Of a stretch of DNA of 64,000 nt, positions 1 through 18,103 are shown piece after piece. Every line of letters begins with the position of its first letter. Within the stretch, counting starts at the first letter, position 1. The stretch is from assembly GCA_035274465.1 (NCBI GenBank), contig DATEOF010000355.1, positions 17,591 to 81,590 on the forward strand, written 5' to 3'. The stretch comes from JADGRF01 sp035274465 (GTDB lineage Bacteria > Myxococcota_A > Polyangia > Polyangiales > JAFGIB01). Under the pieces are notes generated by a model. The model saw only the letters and a list, made by a program, of their open reading frames with translations. It made no database searches and was not told the DNA's origin. Both the position numbers and the translations under genes were made by a program.

Positions 1-8964
<8,964 letters not shown>

Positions 8965-8969
8965 CGGCG

Positions 8970-9785
8970 CTAACGATCGCCCGGTTGGAACGGAAGCACG
9001 AGCTGCTTCAGGTAGTCTTCCGGGACGATCGTATCGTCGAGACCGAAGCGCTGAGGCATGCGGTCGTGCGGCATGTAGAAGGTTCCGAACAACCGGTCGA
9101 AGATGCTCAAGATGTTGGCGAAGTTCATGTCGCCTCCTTCCGAGGAGTGCGTGTGGTGCCAGCCATGAAATCGCGGGCTCACTAACCAACCGCGGAGGGG
9201 CCCGAAATTCCACCTCTGATTGGAGTGCGACATCACCGACCACATCGTCATCACGGGCAGGAGCGTGACCACGACATGCAGTGGCACGCCCACGAGCAGG
9301 CACGGAAACAATCCTGCCAGATAGTTGAAGACTTCGTTCACTGGGTGGGTCCGGCCGGCCGAGGACCAGCGAAGCGTGGTCGAGCTGTGATGGATCCGGT
9401 GAAAGCGCCACAGGAAAGGAACCTGATGCATGGCGCGGTGCAGCCAGTACGAGCAAAACTCGCTGACGACGACTGCGACGAGTGCGGCCAGCGGCCAAGG
9501 CAGACGTGACAGCGGTCCAAATCCTGCCGTGAGAGCGCTCGGTTCGGACGTACCGAGCCACACCGCAGCGAAAGCCAGCGCGCTCGCGACCAGCCACTTC
9601 TCGAGCTGCCGTACGATGGGCGCGCTGGTCCAGTACCAGAAATCGGTGAGGCGTCCGGCTGGAGGATTGCCGCTGATCGACCGGCGCGTCAGCACGCGTT
9701 CGGCGAGCATGAGCGCCGCGAACATCGCGATGGAAATGATCTCCATGCCGATGAAAGTGTCGAACGCCGCACCAATTCTCGACAT
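8970..9785 (-). CDS. Sterol desaturase / fatty acid hydroxylase family membrane protein
   Basis: About 271 residues with several hydrophobic helices and the His clusters of the di-iron membrane hydroxylase superfamily: HRAMH, HRIHH and a later HGWHHTH, followed by the conserved FDRLFGTFYMP-like stretch. The family hydroxylates or desaturates lipids and sterols at the membrane. The ATG at 9785 was preferred because GGA lies about 10 nt upstream; an in-frame start at 9830 is possible. The stop lies 5 nt from the end of the NRPS-PKS gene, tail to tail, so the two are not co-transcribed. Tailoring of the assembly-line product is possible only by proximity; a role in membrane lipid modification is equally likely. 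Confidence 0.85.
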   Translation of the reverse strand: MSRIGAAFDTFIGMEIISIAMFAALMLAERVLTRRSISGNPPAGRLTDFWYWTSAPIVRQLEKWLVASALAFAAVWLGTSEPSALTAGFGPLSRLPWPLAALVAVVVSEFCSYWLHRAMHQVPFLWRFHRIHHSSTTLRWSSAGRTHPVNEVFNYLAGLFPCLLVGVPLHVVVTLLPVMTMWSVMSHSNQRWNFGPLRGWLVSPRFHGWHHTHSSEGGDMNFANILSIFDRLFGTFYMPHDRMPQRFGLDDTIVPEDYLKQLVLPFQPGDR

Positions 9786-10034
9786 GTACTTCGTCCAGTA
9801 TAACACGTCGCACACCTCACGCGGACCCACCGGAGCTCAGGGCGCAAACCGGCGCACGGACCACGTTGGGCGCAATAGTTTCGCGCTGGTCTGCACGGCC
9901 TCAAGGCGGCGGCGCGCTGAACAGCACGAGCCGCATGGCTTCCACCTCGGCCCGAGCCTCTCGCGCGAGGAGATCACGGAAGCACTTCCTCGGGAGGTCT
10001 TCCTTTCGCCGAGTGGACCGGCAACTATGGTCGT

Positions 10035-10757
10035 GTGAAGCCTCGTCGAATCGCTAGTTGGATCATCGCTTTGACTGTCCTGCTGTGCGCATGCAGTTCG
10101 GAGGGCGGCTCGAGTGATCCCGAGATGGATGCCGCGACGAGCGGCACCGGTGGACGCGAGATATCCGAAACGCCCAGCGGCGGCGCAGGCGGTCGCAACT
10201 CCGGTGGCGCAGGTGGCGGTGGAGTGAGCGGCGATGCGGCGAGAGGCGGTAGTGGCGGGCGTGGCTCGATGGGTGGGGCGGGAGCCGGAGGCATGACGAT
10301 GCCGTCGCCCAGCGATGCCGGCGTCGATGCTGCCGCGTGCGAGAGTGGCAGCCTGCAGTGGCGCTCGGCGAACAAGACGAACTACACCTCGTATCCAGAT
10401 CCGGGCAGCGACGAATGCGTGAAGTACAACGGCTGCATGTGGGCGGGGCAGTTCGCGGCTTGCGACGGCAAGAAGAGCGAACAATGGGTCGCTGCACACA
10501 ACATCGTCGCTGCGTTCCCGGGCTTTGCGAGCTTGAAGCTCCACGATCTGTGCTTGCGCGCCAGGGGTAAAACGATCGTAGTCACGGTCTACGATACGTG
10601 CAGCGATAGCGATTGCGATGGTTGCTGCACCGAGAACCGGGGCCGCGCCGATCAGTTGATCGACGTGGAGAGCTACACAGAGAAGCGCTGGGGCGTCGCG
10701 GATGGCCCGATCGAGTGGGCGGATCTCGGCCCTACTCGATCGGGGGGCTGCAACTAG
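10035..10757 (+). CDS. Lipoprotein with expansin/RlpA-like DPBB domain
   Basis: GTG start followed by a short basic N-terminus, a hydrophobic stretch and a lipobox ending LLCAC (Cys near residue 18), so it should be a lipidated surface protein. Residues about 25-95 form a Gly/Ser/Ala-rich linker. The C-terminal 140 residues contain paired cysteines and the VYDTCSDSDCDGCC stretch, then LIDVE and GPIEW, which fit the double-psi beta-barrel of expansin/RlpA/barwin proteins, where the Asp supports polysaccharide binding or cleavage. Plausible role: loosening or binding plant or peptidoglycan polymers at the cell surface. The domain call rests on motif recognition, not alignment. Confidence 0.7.
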   Translation: MKPRRIASWIIALTVLLCACSSEGGSSDPEMDAATSGTGGREISETPSGGAGGRNSGGAGGGGVSGDAARGGSGGRGSMGGAGAGGMTMPSPSDAGVDAAACESGSLQWRSANKTNYTSYPDPGSDECVKYNGCMWAGQFAACDGKKSEQWVAAHNIVAAFPGFASLKLHDLCLRARGKTIVVTVYDTCSDSDCDGCCTENRGRADQLIDVESYTEKRWGVADGPIEWADLGPTRSGGCN

Positions 10758-10778
10758 CGCGCTCGGGCCGCGCCCAGG

Positions 10779-11255
10779 TCAGTCGCAGACCCACGCCGGC
10801 AGCTGGCCTTCGCCGTCGACGCGGTTGCAGGTGCAGTGATGGGTTGCGCCGCTCGCGGAGTAGTGGCACGCGTCGCCGAGCGTGGCGCAGGACCAGAAGC
10901 CGAGCGCGGCCACGACCTTGGGGCAGCATCCGCCCGGGAGCGAGGCTTGTGGGATCGCGCGGCCGTCGGGCGTCTGGGCTGCCTTGATGATCGCGTCGAT
11001 GTTGCCGGTCGGCGCGGCACAGCTCGAGCTCGAGGGCCCTCCCGCAGCGCCGGAGCCCATACCGGCCATCGGTGGAGGCGGCGGCCGACGACGGAAGCGC
11101 AGGCGCAGCCCCTCTTGATCCGCGGCGGCGGTGCCCTCCGCAATCGGCGTCCCGATCGCGCTCGACGCGTCTGTCCCGGGACCCACGCAGCCTGCATACG
11201 TGAACACCAGGACGCTCGCTGCAAGCGCACTCGCCAAGAACTTGATCGGTTTCAT
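10779..11255 (-). CDS. Cys-rich putative lipoprotein, unknown function
   Basis: About 158 residues. The ATG at 11255 was chosen because it has a GGGGGAGCC ribosome-binding site and opens a clean signal sequence ending FTYAGC (lipobox-like); an in-frame start 14 codons upstream lacks this. A basic and proline-rich stretch (RFRRRPPPPP) precedes a C-terminal part with seven or more cysteines (GGCCPK, FWSC, DACHYS, HHCTCN, WVCD), suggesting a small disulfide-stabilised fold. I do not recognise a family. It is convergent with the expansin-like gene, 21 nt apart. Confidence 0.65.
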   Translation of the reverse strand: MKPIKFLASALAASVLVFTYAGCVGPGTDASSAIGTPIAEGTAAADQEGLRLRFRRRPPPPPMAGMGSGAAGGPSSSSCAAPTGNIDAIIKAAQTPDGRAIPQASLPGGCCPKVVAALGFWSCATLGDACHYSASGATHHCTCNRVDGEGQLPAWVCD

Positions 11256-11577
11256 GGGCTCCCCCTCGGTTTTGGAAAAAGCACAGTTTGGGTTCATATC
11301 GCACCAGCCGGCCTGTCGACCTGACGAGCTCTTGCCAGCCTCCAGCTTGAACTACGACGGCGAGAGCCGGACGGCTACAGACGCTTCTCGCGACAACTGC
11401 GTAGCTACCGCGGACACCTGCAGGATCGTGTCCTCACACGCATTTTCGAGATCACGTTTCAGGTCGTCCGCGACATATGCATGCAAAGCATCGCTCACAT
11501 CGCGGCGTTCGCGTCCCGGTGGTGTGAGACGTCTTGGAATGGTGAACCACGGCGTGGAGTAACCCCGGGAGATCGGC
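11256..11577. other. Divergent intergenic region without a recognised gene
   Basis: 322 bases between the starts of two divergent secreted-protein genes. Short ORFs here show no recognisable protein. It should carry both promoters, but no convincing -35/-10 pair could be picked by eye. Confidence 0.4.
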
Positions 11578-13686
11578 ATGCACGCACTGAAGGCCAAGCA
11601 GCACTGGATCGCTGGCGTATTCGTCTGTGGCTTCGTGGGATGTGCCGCGGATATCGGCGCTCCCGCGGACGGGGCGCCAGTCGACGTGCCTCAGACGCTG
11701 CCAACCAGTCCCGCACAGGCGCCCGGGATGGGCGCTGCCGCACCCACAGCCACTGGAAAAGCCGCGTCCGGAGCGGCCGGGGGCGCCGCAGTGATGCCGC
11801 CCGCGGGGCAGGCTCCCTTCATGACCCCCGTGCAAGCCGCCGGCGCCGCGCCCTACAGTGAGCTGCCGGATGGTCGCGGTGGCATGAATATCGAGCAGGT
11901 GTCGTACGCCACGGTCAAAGGCTTCGACAAGGCCGCTTCACTCGCGGCATTCCAGCGCACGTTGTACCCGCTGCTCCGCGCGAACTGTGCGGCCTGCCAC
12001 AGCACGGAGACTCGCGCCCAAGCTCCGATCCATTCAGACGTCGATGTGAACGTCGCACACGACTACGCGCTCACGCGGATGAACTTCGCGCACCCTGAAG
12101 ACTCGAAGTTCGTGGTGCGGCAGTTGATCGATCGTCACAACTGTTTCGGAAAGACCTGCAAGGAGTCCGGGGCGCAGATGCTCACGGCCGTGCAAGGTTG
12201 GGCGGACGCCGTGCGCCCCACGCTGCTCGCGACGCCGCGCTCCGTCCCGGAGGGTACGAAGATCGGCGATCAAGAGATCTCGCAGTGGATCGCCAACGAC
12301 CGCGCGAAGCTCGCTCCTGGCGACGCCGACTTCATGGTCTACACCTCGCTGCACGAGATTCACAACGCGGGCGTCTCCGCCGACCGCCTGAATGTCGCGC
12401 GCGCGAGCATTTCGAAGGCACTCAACTCCACCGCGCGCTGGGCGCCGGCGATCGTCAACCCTGTGGACATCAACGGCAAGGGAATGGTCTATCGCTTCGA
12501 TACTCGCAGCTACTGGGGCTTCAACAAGGGCGTCAAGAAGCTGATCTACGGCGGTTCGGACGACGATATCTTCTTCGGCGATCAGACGGCCACTCTCAGC
12601 TTCCGCTTCAACTTCACGCCCAACGTGAGCCCCGATCCGAACTTCGCGCAGATGATCTGGAACCGGGTGAAGCTGGGTAGCGTGGAGGCCTACAAGCAGT
12701 CGGGTGCCGCCGCGAACATCAAAGGTTTCAAACCCGACTACGTCGAGGCCGGTCAACTCGTCTACACGTTGAGTCGACCCGACGTCTACAACACGATCAT
12801 GTCGCTGCCGACGTACGCGCCCGAGCTCGAGAAAGAGCTGGGTGTCGTGAAGACCAACGAAGCCAAGTCGTACGAGTGGGTGATCATCGAGCAGGCCATC
12901 ACGATCGACGCACGCATCGTGTTCCGCGCCAAGACCAGCTCCGGTGGCTTCTACTGGAAGACGTTCGACATCTTCGCCGGGAGCCAACAGAAGTTTCCGT
13001 TCTGGGAGCACCCCATTCCGAAGTTCGTGTCCGCCGCGGGTGCGACGCCCAAGGACGTGAGCCTCATCGCCTCACTGCTGCAGCCGGTCAATACAGACCC
13101 CAGCGAAGGCTGTGGTTCCTCGGGAACCGGAGGGTTCACGCTCTGTACCAACTACACCGGCGAGAGCGGTGTGCAGCAGTCGGCATCGGAAATCATCTGG
13201 AACATGCCGAATGGGTTGCAGGGCTACGCGATCTACGGCGGGCTCAACCAGCGTCGCACGGATGCGTTCTCGTTCATCGTCCACGACCCGCGGCGTATGC
13301 GCAACGCATCCGATGCGGCCATCAACACGGGCGCATTCGCGGGCGGAGACATCCGATTGGTCGTGGGTGCCTCGTGTATGGGGTGCCATGTGGACGGGAT
13401 GAACCGCGTCAGTAACGACATGCGCGACCGCCTGGACCAGAATGTGCTGATGACCTCGTGGATGGGCGATGCCACCACCGTGAGTCAGGTGCGTGAGCTG
13501 TATCCGCCGAGCAGCGTGGTTCACCCGACGATCGAGAAGGATCGCCGGCTGTTCTTCGATGCCATGGCGAAGATTCGCGGCGGGATGATCCTGGGCGAGA
13601 ATCAGAACCTGTACGTCGAACCGATCGTCTGGGCATTCGAGTGGGCACAGAAGTACTACAGCTACACGGACACCGTCTCGAACTGA
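11578..13686 (+). CDS. Secreted lipoprotein with two CxxCH motifs (putative cytochrome c-like)
   Basis: 702 residues. ATG preceded by GGGAGATCGGC. The signal sequence ends FVGCA (lipobox, Cys near 22), then an Ala/Pro/Gly linker to about residue 100. A CAACH motif near residues 139-143 (ANCAACHS) and a second CMGCH near 599-603 (GASCMGCHVDG) are candidate covalent heme sites, as in the PSCyt-like proteins common in myxobacteria and planctomycetes. The middle region (about 200-560) carries no motif I recognise. A role in extracytoplasmic electron transfer is inferred only from the two CxxCH motifs. It stands alone, with a hairpin directly after the stop. Confidence 0.7.
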   Translation: MHALKAKQHWIAGVFVCGFVGCAADIGAPADGAPVDVPQTLPTSPAQAPGMGAAAPTATGKAASGAAGGAAVMPPAGQAPFMTPVQAAGAAPYSELPDGRGGMNIEQVSYATVKGFDKAASLAAFQRTLYPLLRANCAACHSTETRAQAPIHSDVDVNVAHDYALTRMNFAHPEDSKFVVRQLIDRHNCFGKTCKESGAQMLTAVQGWADAVRPTLLATPRSVPEGTKIGDQEISQWIANDRAKLAPGDADFMVYTSLHEIHNAGVSADRLNVARASISKALNSTARWAPAIVNPVDINGKGMVYRFDTRSYWGFNKGVKKLIYGGSDDDIFFGDQTATLSFRFNFTPNVSPDPNFAQMIWNRVKLGSVEAYKQSGAAANIKGFKPDYVEAGQLVYTLSRPDVYNTIMSLPTYAPELEKELGVVKTNEAKSYEWVIIEQAITIDARIVFRAKTSSGGFYWKTFDIFAGSQQKFPFWEHPIPKFVSAAGATPKDVSLIASLLQPVNTDPSEGCGSSGTGGFTLCTNYTGESGVQQSASEIIWNMPNGLQGYAIYGGLNQRRTDAFSFIVHDPRRMRNASDAAINTGAFAGGDIRLVVGASCMGCHVDGMNRVSNDMRDRLDQNVLMTSWMGDATTVSQVRELYPPSSVVHPTIEKDRRLFFDAMAKIRGGMILGENQNLYVEPIVWAFEWAQKYYSYTDTVSN

Positions 13687-13705
13687 CGAGCGAGACTGTC
13701 GCTCG
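13687..13705 (+). terminator. Stem-loop directly after the CxxCH lipoprotein gene
   Basis: A perfect 7-bp inverted repeat (CGAGCGA / TCGCTCG) with a 5-nt loop begins on the base after the stop codon. There is no T-run, so it may be an mRNA 3'-end stabiliser rather than a classical intrinsic terminator. Confidence 0.4.
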
Positions 13706-13888
13706 CCGCTGCCACCGCTCTTACCAGCTGCAGCCGATGCCACGCTAGGAACGCAGCCAACGTGTCGTCAGCATGTTAGGTCCAATGGCATGATGGCCGA
13801 TCCGTCGAGCGCCACGGTGGCGGCGTTCGCGCAGCGGTTCATGAACGTCGAGATCTGACGACTTCGGCTACTTCTACGGATTCGGTGC

Positions 13889-16800
13889 TCACGATCGGCT
13901 GTTCTTCAACGTGCGCTGGGACGTGTCTACGTAGAGCTGCTCCGCGATCGACGTCAACAGCAACGTCTGGCGCGGATTCGCCTTGTCCTGCGGACCAGGC
14001 GCCAGCGCAATCACACCGACGATCGCCGCCTCCTGCTCGCTGAGTCGCGAAAGCAGCAGGAGCTCGTAGTCCGCGCCATCGACGCGTGTGAGCGGGGCCA
14101 TCGTCAGCTCCGGAGTACCGTGCACCGCGACCGTCTGCGTGTCGAAGCGGTCTTCCTGCTCGTCCAGGTACTCGCGGATACATTCCGCGAGGCGCGCGTT
14201 CGGCGCCGGTAGCTCGCGCGTCGCTACGAGCGTCGGCACCTGATCCTCGACCAGGTACAAGTGTCCGCCGCGAGCCGCGCGTGACTCGCAGATCATCTCG
14301 AGCGCTCGGCCGTAGCGATCCGACGTATCGTTCGCGCGCGAGAGCGTGTTCCGAACAAGGCTCGGTAGATCAGTCGACCAGAGCTGCTCGCCGCGGTCGA
14401 TCTGAGTGGGCACGAAATCCTCGAGCGAGACGCGCAGCTGAATGCCGCGCCGGCGAGCTTCGTTTGCCAGGCGCTCGTAGCGTGCGCTGAGCGGGCAATC
14501 CGAGCCGTGACGATATTCGCGCGCGGTCAGGCTCGCGAACGCTTCGAACTTCGCGGCATCACCAGCCCACAGCGCAACCTCGGCACGCGCTTCGTAGGTG
14601 ACGCCGAGCCGCAGGCCGGAGACTCCGAGCTCGGTCTGTGCCGCGATCAAGCTGTCGAGGCGTGCAACCGCGGCGTCGAAGTCCCCGAGCTTTGCTTCGG
14701 CGAGTGCGAGCTGGCGCTCGACCTCGTACGCAAAGGCGCCGACCCCAACCTGCTTGCAGATCGCCAGCGCCGCGATCGCAGCCTGGCGTGCCTCGGCAGC
14801 GAGCTCGAGCGCGAGCAGCGTCTCGCACAATCCGCCCTGTGCGGCCAACCAAACTGCCATGCACGGAGAGCGCAGGTCCGCGTCGGGTGCGGTCCGCTCG
14901 CTCAAGCGCTCGAAACAGCTGCGAGCCCTGGCAAAGTCGCCGCGGATGAGCTCGAAGCGGGCCTCCGCCTCGAGCAGGTACGGGATCCATCCCGGATAGC
15001 GTTCCGCTTCGACACGTTCGCGCTCGATGACGCCTTGCACACCGTGAAGGTCTCGCGCCAGAACGTGCGCCGAAATCTCCACGGTGAACGTGGAGTTGAA
15101 CAACGGAGGCAAGCGCGAGCGCAATGCCAGCAGCTCGGCGCTGCGCTGCAGGCGTGCGGCTCCGGCCCAGTCGCCCTGCTCGAGCCGGACGATCTTGCGC
15201 AGGTACAGCCCGTTGACGCGCTGCAACGGATTTTGCTCGAGCTCGTCGGCCCAGTGGGCAGCAGATGCCAGGCCGAACACGGCCTCGACCAGGCCGATAC
15301 CGTAAGCGTTGGCATTGCGGATTGTCTCGAGGTGCCGCACGTCCGCACCTTGCACGTCGCGCAGCGTGGCGTGCACCGCGGTCCAGCGTGCGCGCGCGGC
15401 TTCGTAGCGGCAAGCCTCGTGGCACTCGCGGATTCCGAGGCCGTTCTGCCACAGCGCATTCAAGAGCGGCGATAGCGGCGCGAACGGCTCGAGCAGCGTC
15501 GGCGTCGACTGAATGAGCGCCAGATCCATCGTCCGGACGGCGATCGCAAGCGCATGCCCGGAGTACTCCGCCAGGAGGGCGATCGCCTCATCCGGCCGAT
15601 AGCAACGCTGCGCTTCCGACTCCGCCTGATACCGCTCGAACGCCTTCGTCAACGCCTGCGTCAGGCGCGCGCCCGCATCCTTGTTCTGACTATCAGTGCG
15701 CCACAGGCCGAGGCCGCTGTCGCGCACGAGCTGCTCGAGATACTCGGGTGCGGCCTCCCGATAGTACTCGATCTCGCCCGTCACGACGGCCAGGCCGAGC
15801 ATCGCTCGCCGCAAGTCCTGTTGATGCCGCAGCGGTCGACCGAGGCGCTGCGCGAGCGCGAGCGCGCGGCGGTGACTCGGTGCGAGTTTCGGCACCTCCT
15901 GCTCGAGCAGCTGGCTGACGTCCTTGCTGACCGTGGCAGAGATCGCGAGCAGCGCGTCGATCGCTGCCTCGTGCTCGCCTGTCTCGCTCGCGAGCGCGTG
16001 ATGGATCCAGGCGTTGTGTTGCTGCAGCTTGAACCACGCCGCGAGCGCCCGGTGTGCTCGCTCGCGCGTCTCCACCTCCAGCGCTGTCTCCAGCGCGACG
16101 CGCCAGACGCGATTCGCGACTATGTAGCTCTCACCGTCGCTGATGAGCGCCTGCTGCACGAGCAGTTCGCGCACGGCGACGTCCACGGCGTGCGGTTCTG
16201 CGCCAGGCGCGAGACCGCAGTAGTCCGCGGTGCTGAGCCGCTCGATCAGGGACAGCGCATGCGCCTGGCCGAGGAAACGTGCGAGCAGACTCAGCTGCTC
16301 GATGCGCGCGCGGATCGCATGCTCGGCGCTCGCCGGCAGGTCGCCCTGGTCGAGCCGATTCGGAAGTGTCCAGGTGCCGCCGGAGTAGGCGATGACCTCG
16401 CGATCGATCAGGTGCTGAGCCAGATCCAGCGACGCCCGCGGGTTACCTCGCGCCAGAGCGTGAATCTCCTCCGAGATCCGCTCGAGGTTGGGCACGTCGC
16501 CGAAGATCGAGGCGAGCAGGCTCTGTGTTTCTTCCGGGCGCAGCGGCGGCAGGACGATCTCCTCGCAGCGCTTGGCCAGGACGTCGAGTGCCTGAGACGG
16601 CGCGTCCGATTCGCCCAGGGCGGTGAATACTGCGAACGCGCGGCCGTAGCGGAATCTATCCACGAGCGTCGCCAGCACGGCGGCCGACGCTTCATCGATT
16701 GTCTGAGCATCGTCCACGGCAAACACCAGCGGTTGTATCTTGCTGGCGAGCCGCATCAGTTGCACGAGTGAGCGCTCCAGGCTTGCACGATCGCTGCAGA

Positions 16801-17986
16801 GCTCGGACAGCGGGAGCAAGCGAGTCGCCTCGGACTCGGCGACGAACAACTCGGGAACCTCCAGTGCGAGTTGCTCGCGAGGCATGGATTCGACGAGATG
16901 TTGGGCGAGCGCGAAGACGACCTGAAAGTCGCGCGGCTCACCGAGCGCGTTCGCGCGAAGCACGCACGCGCCGAGCAGCTTGGCCTCGAGCGCACATGCG
17001 TCGAGCATCCGGGAGCGTCCGATGCCAGCCGGCCCGCGCAGCAGAACGGCGCGCCCGCCCGTGCTCAACACGCGCGGCAGGAGCTCCCGTACCCGCTTGA
17101 GCACGTCATCGCGGCCAGTCAGTGCGGGGGTCGTGAGGTAGGCGCGCGAGACACTCGCAGCCTCCGAGTGTTCGAAGCCGGCGAGTGCAGCCAGCTGCTG
17201 CATCACGGCAAAGGCACTCGGTGGTCGCAGGCCCGGTTGCAGGCTGAGCATGGACAACAAGAGATCGTCGAGCGCGACGGGAACGTCCGGGACGAACCTG
17301 GAAGGGGGCGTCGGAGGGACCTTCCAGCTCTCACTCAGCTCGGCGAACGAGCGCGCCTGGTACGGAACGCGGCGGCAGAGCGCGTAGTAGAGCGTCGCGC
17401 CGAGCGAGTACAGATCGCTGCGGCCGTCGAGGGCGGAGCGTTGCATCATCTCGGGGGCGATGAAAGGCGGCGTCCCGACGACGAACCCGGTAGCGCCCGA
17501 CATCGGCACGACTGCACCGAAGTCGATCAGCTTGGCGGCCTCGTTCGCCGTGCAGTAGACGTTGCGCGGGCTCACGTCGCGATGGAGCAGCCCGCGTGAG
17601 TGCAGCAGTGCGAGCGCGGAACAGACATCGAAGCCAATTCGACAAACCTCTCGCCAGCCGAGCGGTGAGCGCTCGCGCAGCGATGTGCCCTCCAGCAGCG
17701 CCATCGTGTAGTAGCAAGCGCCGTCAGCGGTGATGCCATAGTCGTAGACATCGATGACGCACGGATGCCGGAGCTGCGACAGCGTGTGAAACTCGCGTTC
17801 GAACAGCAGCTCGAGCTGCGCGTGCTGATCGAGCTGCTCGTGACGGAGCAGCTGCTTGAGCGCGAGCACGCGTCCGGTGCTTTGATCGGTAGCGCGGTAG
17901 ACGACCGCCATCCCGCCGCGGCCGAGCTCTTCGTGAAGCTCGTAGCGCTGGGCGAAGCGGGCGACTGTGTCAGGTGCGTGCGTCAT
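13889..17986 (-). CDS. Ser/Thr protein kinase fused to AAA-type ATPase and long helical region
   Basis: About 1365 residues from the ATG at 17986 (upstream in-frame codons look non-coding). Kinase domain 15-280: glycine loop GRGGMAVVY (22-30), Lys44, catalytic loop HRDVSPRN (Asp137), DFG (155-157), APE near 178. An AAA_16-like ATPase follows, with Walker A GPAGIGRS (318-325) and a VDDAQ Walker B. Walker A has Arg324 (CGC at 17015-17017) where Lys is expected. Residues about 600-1200 look like TPR/helical repeats, and the C-terminal 170 residues resemble a GAF-like sensor. This matches the PknB-AAA-GAF signalling proteins abundant in myxobacteria. It is cytosolic as no membrane segment is visible. 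It lies 117 nt downstream of the DUF1552 gene on the same strand and may be read with that operon. Confidence 0.9.
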   Translation of the reverse strand: MTHAPDTVARFAQRYELHEELGRGGMAVVYRATDQSTGRVLALKQLLRHEQLDQHAQLELLFEREFHTLSQLRHPCVIDVYDYGITADGACYYTMALLEGTSLRERSPLGWREVCRIGFDVCSALALLHSRGLLHRDVSPRNVYCTANEAAKLIDFGAVVPMSGATGFVVGTPPFIAPEMMQRSALDGRSDLYSLGATLYYALCRRVPYQARSFAELSESWKVPPTPPSRFVPDVPVALDDLLLSMLSLQPGLRPPSAFAVMQQLAALAGFEHSEAASVSRAYLTTPALTGRDDVLKRVRELLPRVLSTGGRAVLLRGPAGIGRSRMLDACALEAKLLGACVLRANALGEPRDFQVVFALAQHLVESMPREQLALEVPELFVAESEATRLLPLSELCSDRASLERSLVQLMRLASKIQPLVFAVDDAQTIDEASAAVLATLVDRFRYGRAFAVFTALGESDAPSQALDVLAKRCEEIVLPPLRPEETQSLLASIFGDVPNLERISEEIHALARGNPRASLDLAQHLIDREVIAYSGGTWTLPNRLDQGDLPASAEHAIRARIEQLSLLARFLGQAHALSLIERLSTADYCGLAPGAEPHAVDVAVRELLVQQALISDGESYIVANRVWRVALETALEVETRERAHRALAAWFKLQQHNAWIHHALASETGEHEAAIDALLAISATVSKDVSQLLEQEVPKLAPSHRRALALAQRLGRPLRHQQDLRRAMLGLAVVTGEIEYYREAAPEYLEQLVRDSGLGLWRTDSQNKDAGARLTQALTKAFERYQAESEAQRCYRPDEAIALLAEYSGHALAIAVRTMDLALIQSTPTLLEPFAPLSPLLNALWQNGLGIRECHEACRYEAARARWTAVHATLRDVQGADVRHLETIRNANAYGIGLVEAVFGLASAAHWADELEQNPLQRVNGLYLRKIVRLEQGDWAGAARLQRSAELLALRSRLPPLFNSTFTVEISAHVLARDLHGVQGVIERERVEAERYPGWIPYLLEAEARFELIRGDFARARSCFERLSERTAPDADLRSPCMAVWLAAQGGLCETLLALELAAEARQAAIAALAICKQVGVGAFAYEVERQLALAEAKLGDFDAAVARLDSLIAAQTELGVSGLRLGVTYEARAEVALWAGDAAKFEAFASLTAREYRHGSDCPLSARYERLANEARRRGIQLRVSLEDFVPTQIDRGEQLWSTDLPSLVRNTLSRANDTSDRYGRALEMICESRAARGGHLYLVEDQVPTLVATRELPAPNARLAECIREYLDEQEDRFDTQTVAVHGTPELTMAPLTRVDGADYELLLLSRLSEQEAAIVGVIALAPGPQDKANPRQTLLLTSIAEQLYVDTSQRTLKNSRS

Positions 17987-18103
17987 GGTCCCGCGGCCAG
18001 ATGCCGGTAGGATCATGGTAAGCGAGTCTTCGAGGAGCCGGACGACTGGAAGAATGGACCGATGTCCGTCCAATCCACACATTGTCTGCCCGGAGATCGT
18101 TTC

